The notes: a model not told the origin generated them from the sequence alone. A DNA stretch of 64,000 bases from Streptomyces griseus (GCF_900460065.1 NZ_UAVD01000029.1:558001-622000), one strand, 5' to 3'. Numbered from the stretch's first letter, positions 24,646 to 33,915 are shown. Translations and numbers: made by a program.

Positions 24646-25611
24646 ATGCAGGCATGGCGAGTGCACCGGAACGGCGAGCCGGGCGAGGTGATGCGGCTGG
24701 AGGAGACGGACCGGCCGACGCCCGGCGACGGGCAGGTGCTCGTCGAGGTCCGCGCGGCGAACGTCAACTTCCCCGACGCCCTGCTCTGCCGGGGCCAGTA
24801 CCAGGTGCGGCCCCCGCTGCCGTTCACCCCGGGCGTCGAGGTGTGCGGCACCACCGAGGACGGGCGGCGGGTCCTCGCCACCCCCGCCCTGCCCCACGGC
24901 GGCTTCGCCGACGTCGTCGTCGCCGACGAGGCGGCCCTGCTGCCCGCCCCCGACGCCCTGGACGACGCCGAGGCCGCCGCCCTGCACATCGGCTACCAGA
25001 CCGGCTGGTTCGGCCTGCACCGCCGCGCCCGCCTCCAGCCCGGCGAGACCCTCCTCGTCCACGCGGCGGCCGGGGGCGTCGGCAGCGCGGCCGTCCAGCT
25101 CGGCAAGGCCGCCGGCGCGAAGGTCATCGGCGTCGTCGGCGGCCCCGAGAAGGCGGCCGTCGCCCGCGGGCTCGGCTGCGACCTGGTGATCGACCGGCGC
25201 GCCGAGGACCTCGTCGCCGCCGTCAAGGAAGCCACCGGCGGGCGCGGCGCGGACGTCGTCTACGACCCGGTCGGCGGCGACGCGTACGCCAAGTCCACCA
25301 AGTGCGTCGCCTTCGAGGGGCGCATCCTCGTCGTCGGCTTCGCCAGTGGCGTCATCCCCACCCCGGGTCTCAACCACGCCCTGGTGAAGAACTACTCGGT
25401 CGTCGGACTGCACTGGGGCCTCTACAACACCAAGGATCCGGCCGCCGTCCGCGCTTGCCACGAGGAGCTGACCGAACTCGCCGCACAGGGCACCGTGAAA
25501 CCCCTGGTCAGCGAGCGCGTCGCCATGGCCGGCGCCGCCGAAGCCGTCCAGCGCGTGGCCGACGGCACCAGCACCGGCCGCATCGTCGTCCTGCCCGGAG
25601 GAGCCCGGTGA
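24646..25611 (+). CDS. NADPH:quinone oxidoreductase family protein (zinc-independent MDR)
   Basis: A 321-residue medium-chain dehydrogenase/reductase with an N-terminal GroES-like domain and a Rossmann domain carrying the nucleotide motif HAAAGGVGSAAVQLGKAAG (about 142-160). The zinc ligands of alcohol dehydrogenases are absent, as in quinone oxidoreductases and enoyl reductases. GGAGG lies 6-7 nt before ATG 24646. It is the first gene of an operon with two acyl-CoA dehydrogenases (GTGA and ATGA overlaps), so an enoyl-CoA or carbonyl reduction linked to acyl-CoA metabolism is likely. Confidence 0.92.
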   Translation: MQAWRVHRNGEPGEVMRLEETDRPTPGDGQVLVEVRAANVNFPDALLCRGQYQVRPPLPFTPGVEVCGTTEDGRRVLATPALPHGGFADVVVADEAALLPAPDALDDAEAAALHIGYQTGWFGLHRRARLQPGETLLVHAAAGGVGSAAVQLGKAAGAKVIGVVGGPEKAAVARGLGCDLVIDRRAEDLVAAVKEATGGRGADVVYDPVGGDAYAKSTKCVAFEGRILVVGFASGVIPTPGLNHALVKNYSVVGLHWGLYNTKDPAAVRACHEELTELAAQGTVKPLVSERVAMAGAAEAVQRVADGTSTGRIVVLPGGAR

Positions 25612-26801
25612 GCCGCGCGATCGACGCCGCGGAGGTCCGCCGCCGCACCCGCGAGCTGCTCGCCGCGCACCCGCCCGCCACCACCGGCCGCACCGACTTC
25701 CTGAGGGCCCGCTTCGACGCCGGCCTCGCCTGGGTCCACTACCCGGTGGGCCTCGGCGGGCTCGACGCGCCCCGCTCCCTCCAGCAGGTCGCCGACGCCG
25801 AACTCGCCGCCGCCGACGCGCCCGACAACGACCCGCGCCGCATCGGCATCGGCCTCGGCATGGCGGCCCCCACCGTCCTCGGCTTCGGCACCGACGAGCA
25901 GAAGCGGCGCTTCCTGCGCCCGCTGTGGGTGGGGGAGGAGGTCTGGTGCCAGCTGTTCAGCGAACCCGGCGCCGGATCCGACCTCGCGGCCCTCGCCACC
26001 CGGGCCGTGAGGGACGGGTCCGGCGACTGGATCGTCGACGGCCAGAAGGTCTGGACGTCCAGCGCCCACCTGGCCCGCTGGGCGATCCTCATCGCCCGCA
26101 CCGACCCGGACCAGCCCAAGCACCGGGGCATCAGCTACTTCATCTGCGACATGACCGACCCCGGGGTCGAGGTCCGGCCGCTGCGCCAGATCACCGGGGA
26201 GGCCGAGTTCAACGAGGTCTTCCTCACCGGCGTACGCATCCCCGACAGCCACCGGCTGGGACCCGTCGGCGAGGGGTGGAAGGTCGCCCGGACCACCCTG
26301 ATGAACGAGCGCGTCTCCATCGGCGGCTCCCGCATCCCCCGTGAGGGCGGCATGATCGGCCCGGTCGCGAGGACCTGGCGCGAACGCCCCGAGCTGCGCA
26401 CCCCCGACACCCACCAACGCCTGCTGACCCTCTGGGTCGAGGCCGAGGTCGCCCGGCTCACCGGCGAGCGGCTGCGCCAGCAGCTCGTCGCCGGACAGCC
26501 GGGCCCCGAGGGTTCCGGCATGAAGCTCGCCTTCGCCCGCCTCAACCAGGAGATCAGCGGCCTGGAGGTCGAACTCCTCGGCGACGAAGGCCTGTTGTAC
26601 GGCGACTGGACCATGGTCCGCCCGGAGCTGGTCGACTTCACCGGACGCGACGCCGGCTACCGCTATCTGCGCTCCAAGGGCAACTCCATCGAGGGCGGCA
26701 CCAGCGAGATCCTGCTGAACATCGTGGCCGAGCGCGTCCTCGGCCTGCCCGCCGAACCCCGCAACGACAAGGACGTCGCCTGGAAGGACCTGAGCCGATG
26801 A
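25608..26801 (+). CDS. Acyl-CoA dehydrogenase (first subunit of a pair)
   Basis: A 397-residue FAD-dependent acyl-CoA dehydrogenase with CQLFSEPGAGSDLAALATRA, DWIVDGQKVWTSSAH and the C-terminal EGGTSEILLNIVAERVLGLP. The GTG start overlaps the quinone oxidoreductase stop. The final alpha domain is complete. Together with the next gene it resembles paired dehydrogenases of actinobacteria that form heterotetramers acting on bulky (steroid-like or branched) acyl-CoA esters; this pairing is inferred from adjacency and size. Confidence 0.92.
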   Translation: MSRAIDAAEVRRRTRELLAAHPPATTGRTDFLRARFDAGLAWVHYPVGLGGLDAPRSLQQVADAELAAADAPDNDPRRIGIGLGMAAPTVLGFGTDEQKRRFLRPLWVGEEVWCQLFSEPGAGSDLAALATRAVRDGSGDWIVDGQKVWTSSAHLARWAILIARTDPDQPKHRGISYFICDMTDPGVEVRPLRQITGEAEFNEVFLTGVRIPDSHRLGPVGEGWKVARTTLMNERVSIGGSRIPREGGMIGPVARTWRERPELRTPDTHQRLLTLWVEAEVARLTGERLRQQLVAGQPGPEGSGMKLAFARLNQEISGLEVELLGDEGLLYGDWTMVRPELVDFTGRDAGYRYLRSKGNSIEGGTSEILLNIVAERVLGLPAEPRNDKDVAWKDLSR

Positions 26802-27916
26802 CCGCGCCCACCCAGCCCTCCGCCACCCCCGACCTGCTCTACACGAGGGACGAGGAGGACCTGCGCTCCGCGGTGCGCGCCCTCCTCACCGACCGGGCCG
26901 ACGCGCCGACGGTGATCGCCGCCACCGAGTCCGACACGCCGTACGACCCGCGGCTGTGGTCCTCGCTCGCCACCGGCATCGGCGCGGCCGGACTCCTTGT
27001 GCCGGAGGAACTCGGCGGCCAGGGCGCCTCGCACCGCGAGGCCGCCGTGGTGCTGGAGGAGCTCGGCCGGGCCGTGGCTCCCGCCCCGTATCTGACCAGC
27101 TCCGTCGTGGCCACCGAGACCCTGCTCGCGCTGGGCGCCGACGGCGGCCCGGCCGGGGCCCTCCTGGGCGAGCTGGCCTCCGGCACCCGTACGGCCGTGC
27201 TCGCCGTGCCCTTCGCGACCGCCCCCGCCAGGGTGGACACGGCACTCGCCTCACTGGACGGGACGGTGCGCGGTGTCGCCGAAGCGGCGGCGGCCGATGT
27301 GCTGTTGGTGCCGACCGCCGAGGGCCTGTACGCCGTCGGGACCACCGACCCGGGCGTGGCCGTGCAGCCGCTGGTCCCGCTCGACCTGACCCGGCCGCTG
27401 TCCGCCGTCACCCTGACCGGGGCCGCCGGGACCCTGCTGGCCGACGCGGACGCGAGCACCGCCGCCGTGCGGCGCGGACTGCTCGCCGGGGCCGGACTGC
27501 TCGCCTCCGAGCAGCTCGGACTCGCGGAGTGGTGTCTGACCGAGACGGTCCGGCACACCCGGGAGCGCCATCAGTTCAACCGGCCCGTGGGTTCGTTCCA
27601 GTCGCTCAAGCACCGGATGGCGCACCTCTGGCTGGAGGTCGTCTCGGCCCGTGCCGCCGCCCGCAACGCCGCCGACGCCCTCGCCACCGGCAGCCCCGAC
27701 GCCCCGCTCGCGGTCGCCGTGGCCCAGGCGTACTGCTCCGGGGTCGCGGTTCACGCCGCCGAGGAGTGCGTACAGCTGCACGGTGGGATCGGCATGACCT
27801 GGGAGCATCCCGCGCACCTCTACCTGAAGCGGGCCAAGGCCGACTCGATCGCGTACGGCACGGCGGGCAGCCATCGCCGGGCGGTCGCGGAGCTGGCGGA
27901 CCTGCCGGCTCCGTAG
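26798..27916 (+). CDS. Acyl-CoA dehydrogenase (second subunit of a pair)
   Basis: A 372-residue acyl-CoA dehydrogenase coupled to the previous gene by ATGA. The beta-barrel FAD region is less conserved (no clear SEPxAGSD motif), while the C-terminal domain retains RHQFNRPVGSFQSLKHRMA and VQLHGGIGMTWEHPAHLYLKR. Loss of the usual FAD-binding motif in one partner is common in heteromeric dehydrogenases, where one subunit carries FAD contacts and the other catalytic residues. Confidence 0.9.
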   Translation: MTAPTQPSATPDLLYTRDEEDLRSAVRALLTDRADAPTVIAATESDTPYDPRLWSSLATGIGAAGLLVPEELGGQGASHREAAVVLEELGRAVAPAPYLTSSVVATETLLALGADGGPAGALLGELASGTRTAVLAVPFATAPARVDTALASLDGTVRGVAEAAAADVLLVPTAEGLYAVGTTDPGVAVQPLVPLDLTRPLSAVTLTGAAGTLLADADASTAAVRRGLLAGAGLLASEQLGLAEWCLTETVRHTRERHQFNRPVGSFQSLKHRMAHLWLEVVSARAAARNAADALATGSPDAPLAVAVAQAYCSGVAVHAAEECVQLHGGIGMTWEHPAHLYLKRAKADSIAYGTAGSHRRAVAELADLPAP

Positions 27917-28061
27917 CGCCCGAGGGCCCGCGGACGCCTCGGTCCGCTCGTCCGATCCGGTGGACTGCGCGTGCGGGGCGATCCGTTCCGCCCCGGTGGG
28001 CGTTTGCCCGTGGGGCGCGCCTGCGCCCGGGGAGACGACGGACAAGGGTGTGAGGCGGGCG

Positions 28062-28577
28062 ATGACGGACAGGGATCGCAGAAGTGTGCTGCGGCTGAGC
28101 TCGGCGGCGGCCATCACCGCGGGGCTGGTCGCGGGGGAGGGCGGGATCGCCCATGCGGCGCGCAGGGCGGCCCGCCGGATCGTCCTCACCGGCAGGCGCA
28201 CGGGCGCGAACATCCCGGACGTCCTCACGGCCGGCGTCCCCTACTTCGTCCGGTACGAACTGTCGGACGCGCGGGGCGACAGCGTGGGCACGGAGAACGC
28301 GCACTGCCTGCCGGTCGCCGTGGGGCTGGACGGCTCGTTCGTCGTGGCGACGCTGGTCCTGAGCCTCGACGACGGCCTGATCACGGCCGCCACGGGCTTT
28401 GAGCGACCGCTGCCCGCCGTGACCGAGCCTCCGGTGGAAGCGCGGCCGTGGTCCCACCTCTTCGCGATCACCGGAGGGACGGGCGCCTACACCGGCGCGT
28501 CCGGCTCGATCACGATCGACCACCCCGCGCGGGACGAGGACGTCCTCACCATCGACCTCGCCGAGGCTTCGCCGTAG
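28062..28577 (+). CDS. Exported allene-oxide-cyclase-barrel-like protein
   Basis: A 171-residue protein with an N-terminal Tat-like signal (RRSVLRLSSAAAITAGLVAG, cleavage near AHA). The mature region ends in FAITGGTGAYTGASGSITID, the hallmark repeat of AOC/dirigent-like barrels. GAGG lies about 6 nt before ATG 28062; starts further upstream give unrelated sequence. These small secreted barrels are common in Streptomyces but have no proven enzymatic activity. Confidence 0.75.
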   Translation: MTDRDRRSVLRLSSAAAITAGLVAGEGGIAHAARRAARRIVLTGRRTGANIPDVLTAGVPYFVRYELSDARGDSVGTENAHCLPVAVGLDGSFVVATLVLSLDDGLITAATGFERPLPAVTEPPVEARPWSHLFAITGGTGAYTGASGSITIDHPARDEDVLTIDLAEASP

Positions 28578-28614
28578 GGCGGGCGGGGACCGGGAGGCCA
28601 TCCCCGGTCGCGCC

Positions 28615-28666
28615 GACCCCGGTGCACCCGTCTCGTCCGTCGAGGCGGGCTGTACCGGGGTCTTTT
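28615..28666 (+). terminator. Intrinsic terminator with T run after the AOC-like gene
   Basis: Long stem: GACCCCGGTGCA pairs with TGTACCGGGGTC (28651-28662) with one wobble, extended inside by CCCGTCTCG/CGAGGCGGG, followed by TTTT. Upstream of the nik operon, it insulates it from the preceding gene. Confidence 0.8.
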
Positions 28667-28679
28667 ACGTGATGTTTAA

Positions 28680-28696
28680 TTGCACACTGTTCGCAA
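28680..28696. promoter_or_regulatory. Nur box upstream of nikA
   Basis: TTGCAC-N5-TCGCAA, matching the known Streptomyces Nur operator pattern tTGCaa-N5-ttGCAA. It lies 34 bp before the nikA ATG and immediately downstream of a possible -10 box TTTAAT (28675-28680). In S. coelicolor, nickel-loaded Nur represses nickel uptake genes. Confidence 0.72.
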
Positions 28697-28729
28697 TAAC
28701 AGCCGATCTTGAACAGGGATGTGCAGACT

Positions 28730-30346
28730 ATGACGGCCCGATCGATACGGGTGGCGGTCGCCGCCACGATGGCGACCGCCCTGTCCCTGACCGCAGCCGC
28801 CTGCTCCAACCCGGACAGCGCCCGGGGCGGTTCCGGATCGGGCTCCGCCTCCGCCGTCGTGGGCATCGCCTACGAGCCCGACAGCCTGAGCCCGCTGCTC
28901 GGCTACGGCAAGGACGGCAACTCCAAGATCTTCGACGGACTGCTCGCCCTGGACGCGGACATGGAGCTCCGCCCGGCCCTCGCCGCCGAGCTCCCCGAGA
29001 TCAGCGCCGACGGGCTGACGTACACGTACAAGCTGCGTCAGGGCGTGAAGTTCAGCGACGGGAAGCCGTTCGGGGCCAAGGACGTCGTCTTCACCTACCG
29101 CACCATCCTCGACGAGAAGACGAACAACGCCTCCCGCACCGAGCTGGACGCCGTCAAGGACGTCACGGCGAAGGGCGAGGACACGGTCGTCTTCACGCTG
29201 AAGTACCCCTACGCGCCGTTCGCCCAGCGCACCGTCCTGCCCATCGCCCCCCAGCACATCGCGGGCGAGCAGGACGTCAACACCGGGGCCTTCACCACCA
29301 AGCCGGTCGGCACCGGGCCCTACGTCCTCACCAAGTGGTCCAAGGGCGAGAAGCTCAGCTTCGCCGCCAACCCCGACTACTGGGGCGGCGAGCCCGAGGT
29401 GAAGAAGTTCACCATGGCGATCATCAAGGACGACGACGTGCGCGCCACCCGGTTGCGCTCCGGCGACCTCGACGGCGCGATCCTGCCGCCGAACCTCGCC
29501 AAGGGCTTCGCCGACGACCAGGGCAAGAAGACCTACGCGGCGAACAGCTACGACTACCGCACGGTGACGCTCCCCACCGCCAACAAGGTCGCGGGCGACA
29601 CCGCCGTGCGCCGCGCCCTCGATGTGGCGGTCGACCGGCAGGCGATGGTCGACGCCATCCTCAACGGCAGCGGCAAGCCCGCCTACGGCCCCGTCCCCAC
29701 CGACAGCGAGTGGTTCACGAAGGGCACCGAGCGCCCCCACGACCTCGCCGCGGCGAAGAAGATCCTGGACGAGGCAGGATGGAAGCCCGGCAAGGACGGC
29801 GTCCGGGTCAAGGACGGGGTGCGCGCCACCTTCCCCCTCTGGTACCTCAGCGGTGACAAGCTCCGCCAGGAGCACGCCCTCGCCTACGCCTCCGACGCCA
29901 AGAAGGCGGGCATCGACATCCGCACCGAGGCCGGGACCTGGGAGGTCATCGAGCCCCGCATGAAGCACGACGCCGTGCTCGCGGGCGGCGGCTCCCCGGC
30001 CGACCCCGACTTCGACCAGTACACCCTGCTGAAGTCCTCCCTCGCGGGCGACGGCTTCAACAACATGGCCTGGTACGACAACAAGGCCGTCGACGCCGCG
30101 ATCGAGGCCGGGCGCAGGAGCGGGGACCAGGCCGAGCGGAAGAAGGCGTACGACACCGTCCAGCGCGAGCTGGTGAAGAACCCGGGCTACACCTTCCTCA
30201 CCCACATCGACCACCTCTACGTCGTCGACGACCGCTTCGGCCCCCTCACCACCCAGGTCGAGCCGCACGACCACGGGCTGGCCTCCGGCCCCTGGTGGAA
30301 CGTCGAGAAGTGGTCCACCGAGAACGCCGGGGGCTCGGAGAAGTGA
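28730..30346 (+). CDS. nikA: Nickel/peptide-type ABC transporter substrate-binding lipoprotein
   Basis: A 538-residue family 5 solute-binding lipoprotein. The signal peptide ends at a lipobox-like AAAC with C25. The mature protein has IAYEPDSLSPLLGYGKDGNS, LRQGVKFSDGKPFGAKDVVF and NPDYWGGEPEVKKF, typical of the SBP_bac_5 fold. The family binds peptides, nickel complexes or other solutes. The Nur box upstream and the five-gene order favour nickel. ATG 28730 with AGGGA upstream is preferred to a TTG seven codons earlier. Confidence 0.85.
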   Translation: MTARSIRVAVAATMATALSLTAAACSNPDSARGGSGSGSASAVVGIAYEPDSLSPLLGYGKDGNSKIFDGLLALDADMELRPALAAELPEISADGLTYTYKLRQGVKFSDGKPFGAKDVVFTYRTILDEKTNNASRTELDAVKDVTAKGEDTVVFTLKYPYAPFAQRTVLPIAPQHIAGEQDVNTGAFTTKPVGTGPYVLTKWSKGEKLSFAANPDYWGGEPEVKKFTMAIIKDDDVRATRLRSGDLDGAILPPNLAKGFADDQGKKTYAANSYDYRTVTLPTANKVAGDTAVRRALDVAVDRQAMVDAILNGSGKPAYGPVPTDSEWFTKGTERPHDLAAAKKILDEAGWKPGKDGVRVKDGVRATFPLWYLSGDKLRQEHALAYASDAKKAGIDIRTEAGTWEVIEPRMKHDAVLAGGGSPADPDFDQYTLLKSSLAGDGFNNMAWYDNKAVDAAIEAGRRSGDQAERKKAYDTVQRELVKNPGYTFLTHIDHLYVVDDRFGPLTTQVEPHDHGLASGPWWNVEKWSTENAGGSEK

Positions 30347-31335
30347 GCCGTCGCCTCCCCTGGGGGCCGATGGCGCGGATGGCGGGACGGCGGGCCCTGT
30401 CCGCCGTCCCCGTCCTCGGCGTCGTCACCTTCGGCGTCTTCGCCGTCGCCGCCGCGTCCCCCTTCGACCCGGTCAAGGCGTACGCGGGCACCGCCGGGCT
30501 CACCGCTTCGCAGGAGAACCTCGACCAACTGCGGGCCAACCTCGGCGTCGACCAGCCGCTGGTCGCCCGCTGGTGGGACTGGCTGACCTCCGCCCTCCGG
30601 GGCGACCTCGGCGACTCCAGCGTGATGCGCCAGCCCGTCGCCGACGTCATCGCGGAACGCATGGGCTGGTCCGTCCTGCTCGCCGCGACCGCCTTCCTCG
30701 TCGCGATCCTCCTCGGCACCGGACTCGGCGTCCTCGCCGCCCGCAGGCCCGGCGGCTGGCTCGACCGGTGCGTCAGCTCCGTCGCGTACACCCTGGAAGC
30801 CGCCCCCGCCTTCTGGCTCGGGCTGCTCGCCATCTGGTTCTTCGCCCTGAAGCTCGACGTCCTGCCGGCCGGCGGGCTCACCGACGCCGCCAGCGACGTC
30901 GTCACCTTCGGCCAGGTCGGCTCCCACCTCGTGCTGCCCGCGGCGGTCCTCGGCATCTCCCAGCTGCCGTGGTTCTTCCTGTACGTACGCCAAGGGGTCG
31001 CCGACGCACTGGCCGAGGACCCGGTCCGCGGAGCCCGCGCCCGGGGACTGAGCGAACGCACCGTGCTCCTCGGCCACGCCCTGCGCTCCGGGATGCTGCC
31101 GATGCTCACCCTCATCGGCTCCCGGGTCCCCGAACTCATCACCGGCGCGCTGCTCGTCGAGACGGTCTTCAGCTGGCCCGGCATCGCCGCCGCCACCGTC
31201 CAGGCCGCCACCTCGGTGGACTTCTCCCTGCTCGCCGCGCTCACGGTGCTCGCCACCGCCGCCGTCCTGCTCGGCAACCTGATCTCCGACCTCCTCTACG
31301 GACTCGCCGACCCCCGGGTGGCCTTCGATGGCTGA
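30343..31335 (+). CDS. nikB: Nickel/peptide-type ABC transporter permease NikB
   Basis: A 330-residue permease with about six membrane helices and the coupling region EDPVRGARARGLSERTVLLG preceding LRSGMLPMLTLIG. GTG at 30343 overlaps the nikA stop (GTGA). It pairs with the next gene to form the membrane channel. The extracytoplasmic loop after helix 1 (FDPVKAYAGTAGLTASQENL) is typical of DppB/NikB proteins. Confidence 0.86.
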   Translation: MSRRLPWGPMARMAGRRALSAVPVLGVVTFGVFAVAAASPFDPVKAYAGTAGLTASQENLDQLRANLGVDQPLVARWWDWLTSALRGDLGDSSVMRQPVADVIAERMGWSVLLAATAFLVAILLGTGLGVLAARRPGGWLDRCVSSVAYTLEAAPAFWLGLLAIWFFALKLDVLPAGGLTDAASDVVTFGQVGSHLVLPAAVLGISQLPWFFLYVRQGVADALAEDPVRGARARGLSERTVLLGHALRSGMLPMLTLIGSRVPELITGALLVETVFSWPGIAAATVQAATSVDFSLLAALTVLATAAVLLGNLISDLLYGLADPRVAFDG

Positions 31336-32185
31336 GACCGCACTCGCCCGGCCCGGGCGCGCCACCCGCCGCGTCCGGGTCGTCACCTCGGCGGTGATCG
31401 TCACCGCCGTCGCGCTCGCCGTCCTCGTCGTCCCGCCGCTGGCCCAGCTCGACCAGCAGGCCGTCGACCTGGCCAACAAACTCGACCCGCCGTCCCTCGC
31501 CCACCCCTTCGGCACCGACGACGTCGGCCGCGACCTGCTGCTGCGGTGCGTCTACGGGTTGCGGGTCTCCCTGCTCGTCGGCCTGGTCGCCGCCCTCACC
31601 GCCACCGTCATCGGCACCGCGATCGGCGCGCTCGCCGGAGCGTTCGGCGGCTGGACCGACCGGATCGTGATGCGCGTCGTGGACGCCCTGTCCTCCATCC
31701 CGCACCTGCTGCTCGGCATCTTCATCGTCGCGATGTTCCGGCCCGGCGTCTGGCCGGTGATCGTCTCGGTCGCCCTGACGCACTGGATCTCCACCGCCCG
31801 GATCGTCCGCTCCGAGGTGCTCTCGCTGCGCTCGCGCCCCTTCATCGACGCGGCCGTCTCCGGCGGCGCCTCCCGCACCCGGGTCGTCGTGCGCCACCTG
31901 CTGCCCGGCGTGCTGCCGCAGGCGGGACTCGCGGCGGTGCTGATGGTCCCGCACGCCATGTGGCACGAGTCCGCCCTGTCCTTCCTCGGGCTCGGACTCC
32001 CGGCCCATCAGGCGAGCCTCGGCAACCTCGTCCAGTCCGCGCGCGGTTCGCTGCTCGCGGGTGACTGGTGGCCCACCCTCTTCCCCGGCCTCTTCCTGAT
32101 CATCCCGACCCTCGCGCTCGCGGGACTCGCCGGAGCCTGGCGCGACCGGATCAACCCGCGCCGGAAATCGGAGCTGATGCTGTGA
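31328..32185 (+). CDS. nikC: Nickel/peptide-type ABC transporter permease NikC
   Basis: A 285-residue permease of the DppC/NikC type. The motif HPFGTDDVGRDLLLRCVYGLR after the first helix and the coupling loop LSLRSRPFIDAAVSGGASRT are clearly seen. The gene overlaps nikB by 8 bp and is overlapped by nikD (GTGA), so the operon is tightly coupled. Confidence 0.88.
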   Translation: MAETALARPGRATRRVRVVTSAVIVTAVALAVLVVPPLAQLDQQAVDLANKLDPPSLAHPFGTDDVGRDLLLRCVYGLRVSLLVGLVAALTATVIGTAIGALAGAFGGWTDRIVMRVVDALSSIPHLLLGIFIVAMFRPGVWPVIVSVALTHWISTARIVRSEVLSLRSRPFIDAAVSGGASRTRVVVRHLLPGVLPQAGLAAVLMVPHAMWHESALSFLGLGLPAHQASLGNLVQSARGSLLAGDWWPTLFPGLFLIIPTLALAGLAGAWRDRINPRRKSELML

Positions 32186-33183
32186 CCGCCGACCGCGAGA
32201 ACACCGCTGTGCCCGTCCTCGACGTCCGGGACCTCTCCGTCCGCTTCCGGATGCGCGGCGGCCGGGACATCGCGGCCGTCACCGACGCCCGCTTCACCGT
32301 CGCGCCGGGGGAGTGCCTGGCCCTGGTCGGCGAGAGCGGCTGCGGCAAGTCCGTCCTGGCCTCCGCCCTGCTCGGCCTGCTGCCCGCCAACGCGGCCACC
32401 ACCGGCAGCGCGGTCCTCGGCGGGGACACGGACCTGCTGACCGCCGACGAGCGCACCCTCGCCCGCACGGTACGGGGACGGCGCATCGGCCTCGTACCGC
32501 AGAGTCCCGCCGCCCACCTCACCCCCGTGCGCACGGTCCGGGCCCAGTTGGAGGAGAGCCTGCGCGAGCTGACCGGGGCCCGGGGGAGCGAACTGCCGAA
32601 GGCCGCCGTTGAGGCCGCCGCCCGCGCCTCGTTCCCCGAGGGCCACCTCGACCGCTACCCGCACGAGCTCTCCGGCGGCCTCGCCCAGCGCGCCGCGACC
32701 GCCCTGGCCCTGGTCGGCGACGCCCCGCTGCTGCTCGCCGACGAACCGACCACCGGGCTCGACCGGGACCTCGTCGAACGGACGGTGGACGAACTGCGCC
32801 GCCACACCGACGAGGGCCGGGCGCTGCTGATCATCACGCACGACCTGGCCGCCGCCGAACGGATCGCGGACCGGGTCGCCGTGATGTACGCGGGCCGGAT
32901 CGTCGAGATCGCCAAAGCGGCCTCCTTCTTCGGCGCACCCGGACCCCGCCACCCGTACGCCCGGGGGCTGCTGAACGCCCTGCCCGAGCGGGACTTCACC
33001 CCGATCCCCGGGATGCCGCCGGAGCTGGGGGCGCTGCCCGAGGGCTGCGCCTTCGCCGCCCGCTGCGCGCACGCGGACACCCGCTGCACCGGCGAACGCC
33101 CGGCGTTCACAGCGGGCCTGGCCTGCCACCACGCGCCGACCGGCCGGGCACACGCCGCGACGAAGGAGTCCGCCGATGCTTGA
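32182..33183 (+). CDS. nikD: Nickel/peptide-type ABC transporter ATPase NikD
   Basis: A 333-residue ATPase. Walker A GESGCGKS, signature LSGGLAQR, Walker B LLLADEPTTGLD, switch ITHD. The C-terminal oligopeptide-transporter extension contains four cysteines (LPEGCAFAARCAHADTRC and LACHH), typical of the oligo_HPY region that may hold an iron-sulfur cluster. GTG at 32182 overlaps nikC. Confidence 0.88.
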   Translation: MTADRENTAVPVLDVRDLSVRFRMRGGRDIAAVTDARFTVAPGECLALVGESGCGKSVLASALLGLLPANAATTGSAVLGGDTDLLTADERTLARTVRGRRIGLVPQSPAAHLTPVRTVRAQLEESLRELTGARGSELPKAAVEAAARASFPEGHLDRYPHELSGGLAQRAATALALVGDAPLLLADEPTTGLDRDLVERTVDELRRHTDEGRALLIITHDLAAAERIADRVAVMYAGRIVEIAKAASFFGAPGPRHPYARGLLNALPERDFTPIPGMPPELGALPEGCAFAARCAHADTRCTGERPAFTAGLACHHAPTGRAHAATKESADA

Positions 33184-33856
33184 GCTGACCGGGATCACCG
33201 CCGGCTACGACCGCCGCGACCCCGTCGTCCGCGATGTCTCCCTGCGCGTCGCGGCGGGCGAGGCGGTCGGGCTGCTGGGCCCCAGCGGCTGCGGCAAGTC
33301 CACCCTGGCCAAGGTCGCCGCCCTCCTGCACCGCCCGGACGCCGGAACCATGACCCTCGACGGCACGGTGATACGCGGGTGGCGGCACCGCGCCCCGCGC
33401 GAGCGGCGCACCGCCGTCGGCGTCGTCTTCCAGCAGCCCCGGCTCTCCGCCGACCCCCGGCTCAGCCTGCGCGAACTGATCGCCCAGCCGCTGCGGTCCA
33501 CCGGGCGCCGCCGGGACGTCCCCGAGCGGGTGGCGGAACTGGCCCCGCTGGTCGGCCTCTCCGAGGAACTGCTGGAGCGACGTCCGCACGCGGTGAGCGA
33601 CGGCCAGCTCCAGCGCGCCTGCCTGGCACGGGCCCTGGTGCTGGAGCCCCGGCTGCTGATCTGCGACGAGATGACCGCGATGCTCGACGCCTCCACGACG
33701 GCCGCCCTGGTCGCCGTGGTCGAGCGCTACCGCGCCGCGTCCGGGGCGTCCCTGCTCGCGGTCGGCCACGACCGGGTGCTGCTGGAGCGCTGGTGCGACC
33801 GGACGGTCCGCTGGGGCGAGCCGTCCAACGGAAGCGAGCGCCCGGCCGTCGGCTGA
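33176..33856 (+). CDS. nikE: Nickel/peptide-type ABC transporter ATPase NikE
   Basis: A 226-residue ATPase. Walker A GPSGCGKST is intact. The signature is VSDGQLQR instead of LSGGQ, and Walker B reads LLICDEMTAMLD with the catalytic glutamate kept. The protein is shorter than many DppF/NikE members and lacks the oligo_HPY tail. It overlaps nikD by 8 bp. It forms an asymmetric pair with NikD. Confidence 0.86.
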   Translation: MLELTGITAGYDRRDPVVRDVSLRVAAGEAVGLLGPSGCGKSTLAKVAALLHRPDAGTMTLDGTVIRGWRHRAPRERRTAVGVVFQQPRLSADPRLSLRELIAQPLRSTGRRRDVPERVAELAPLVGLSEELLERRPHAVSDGQLQRACLARALVLEPRLLICDEMTAMLDASTTAALVAVVERYRAASGASLLAVGHDRVLLERWCDRTVRWGEPSNGSERPAVG

Positions 33857-33915
33857 CCCACGGCCGCCACCCGAGCGGACCGCGGCGAACGGCGAACGGG
33901 GAACCGCGCGCCAGT

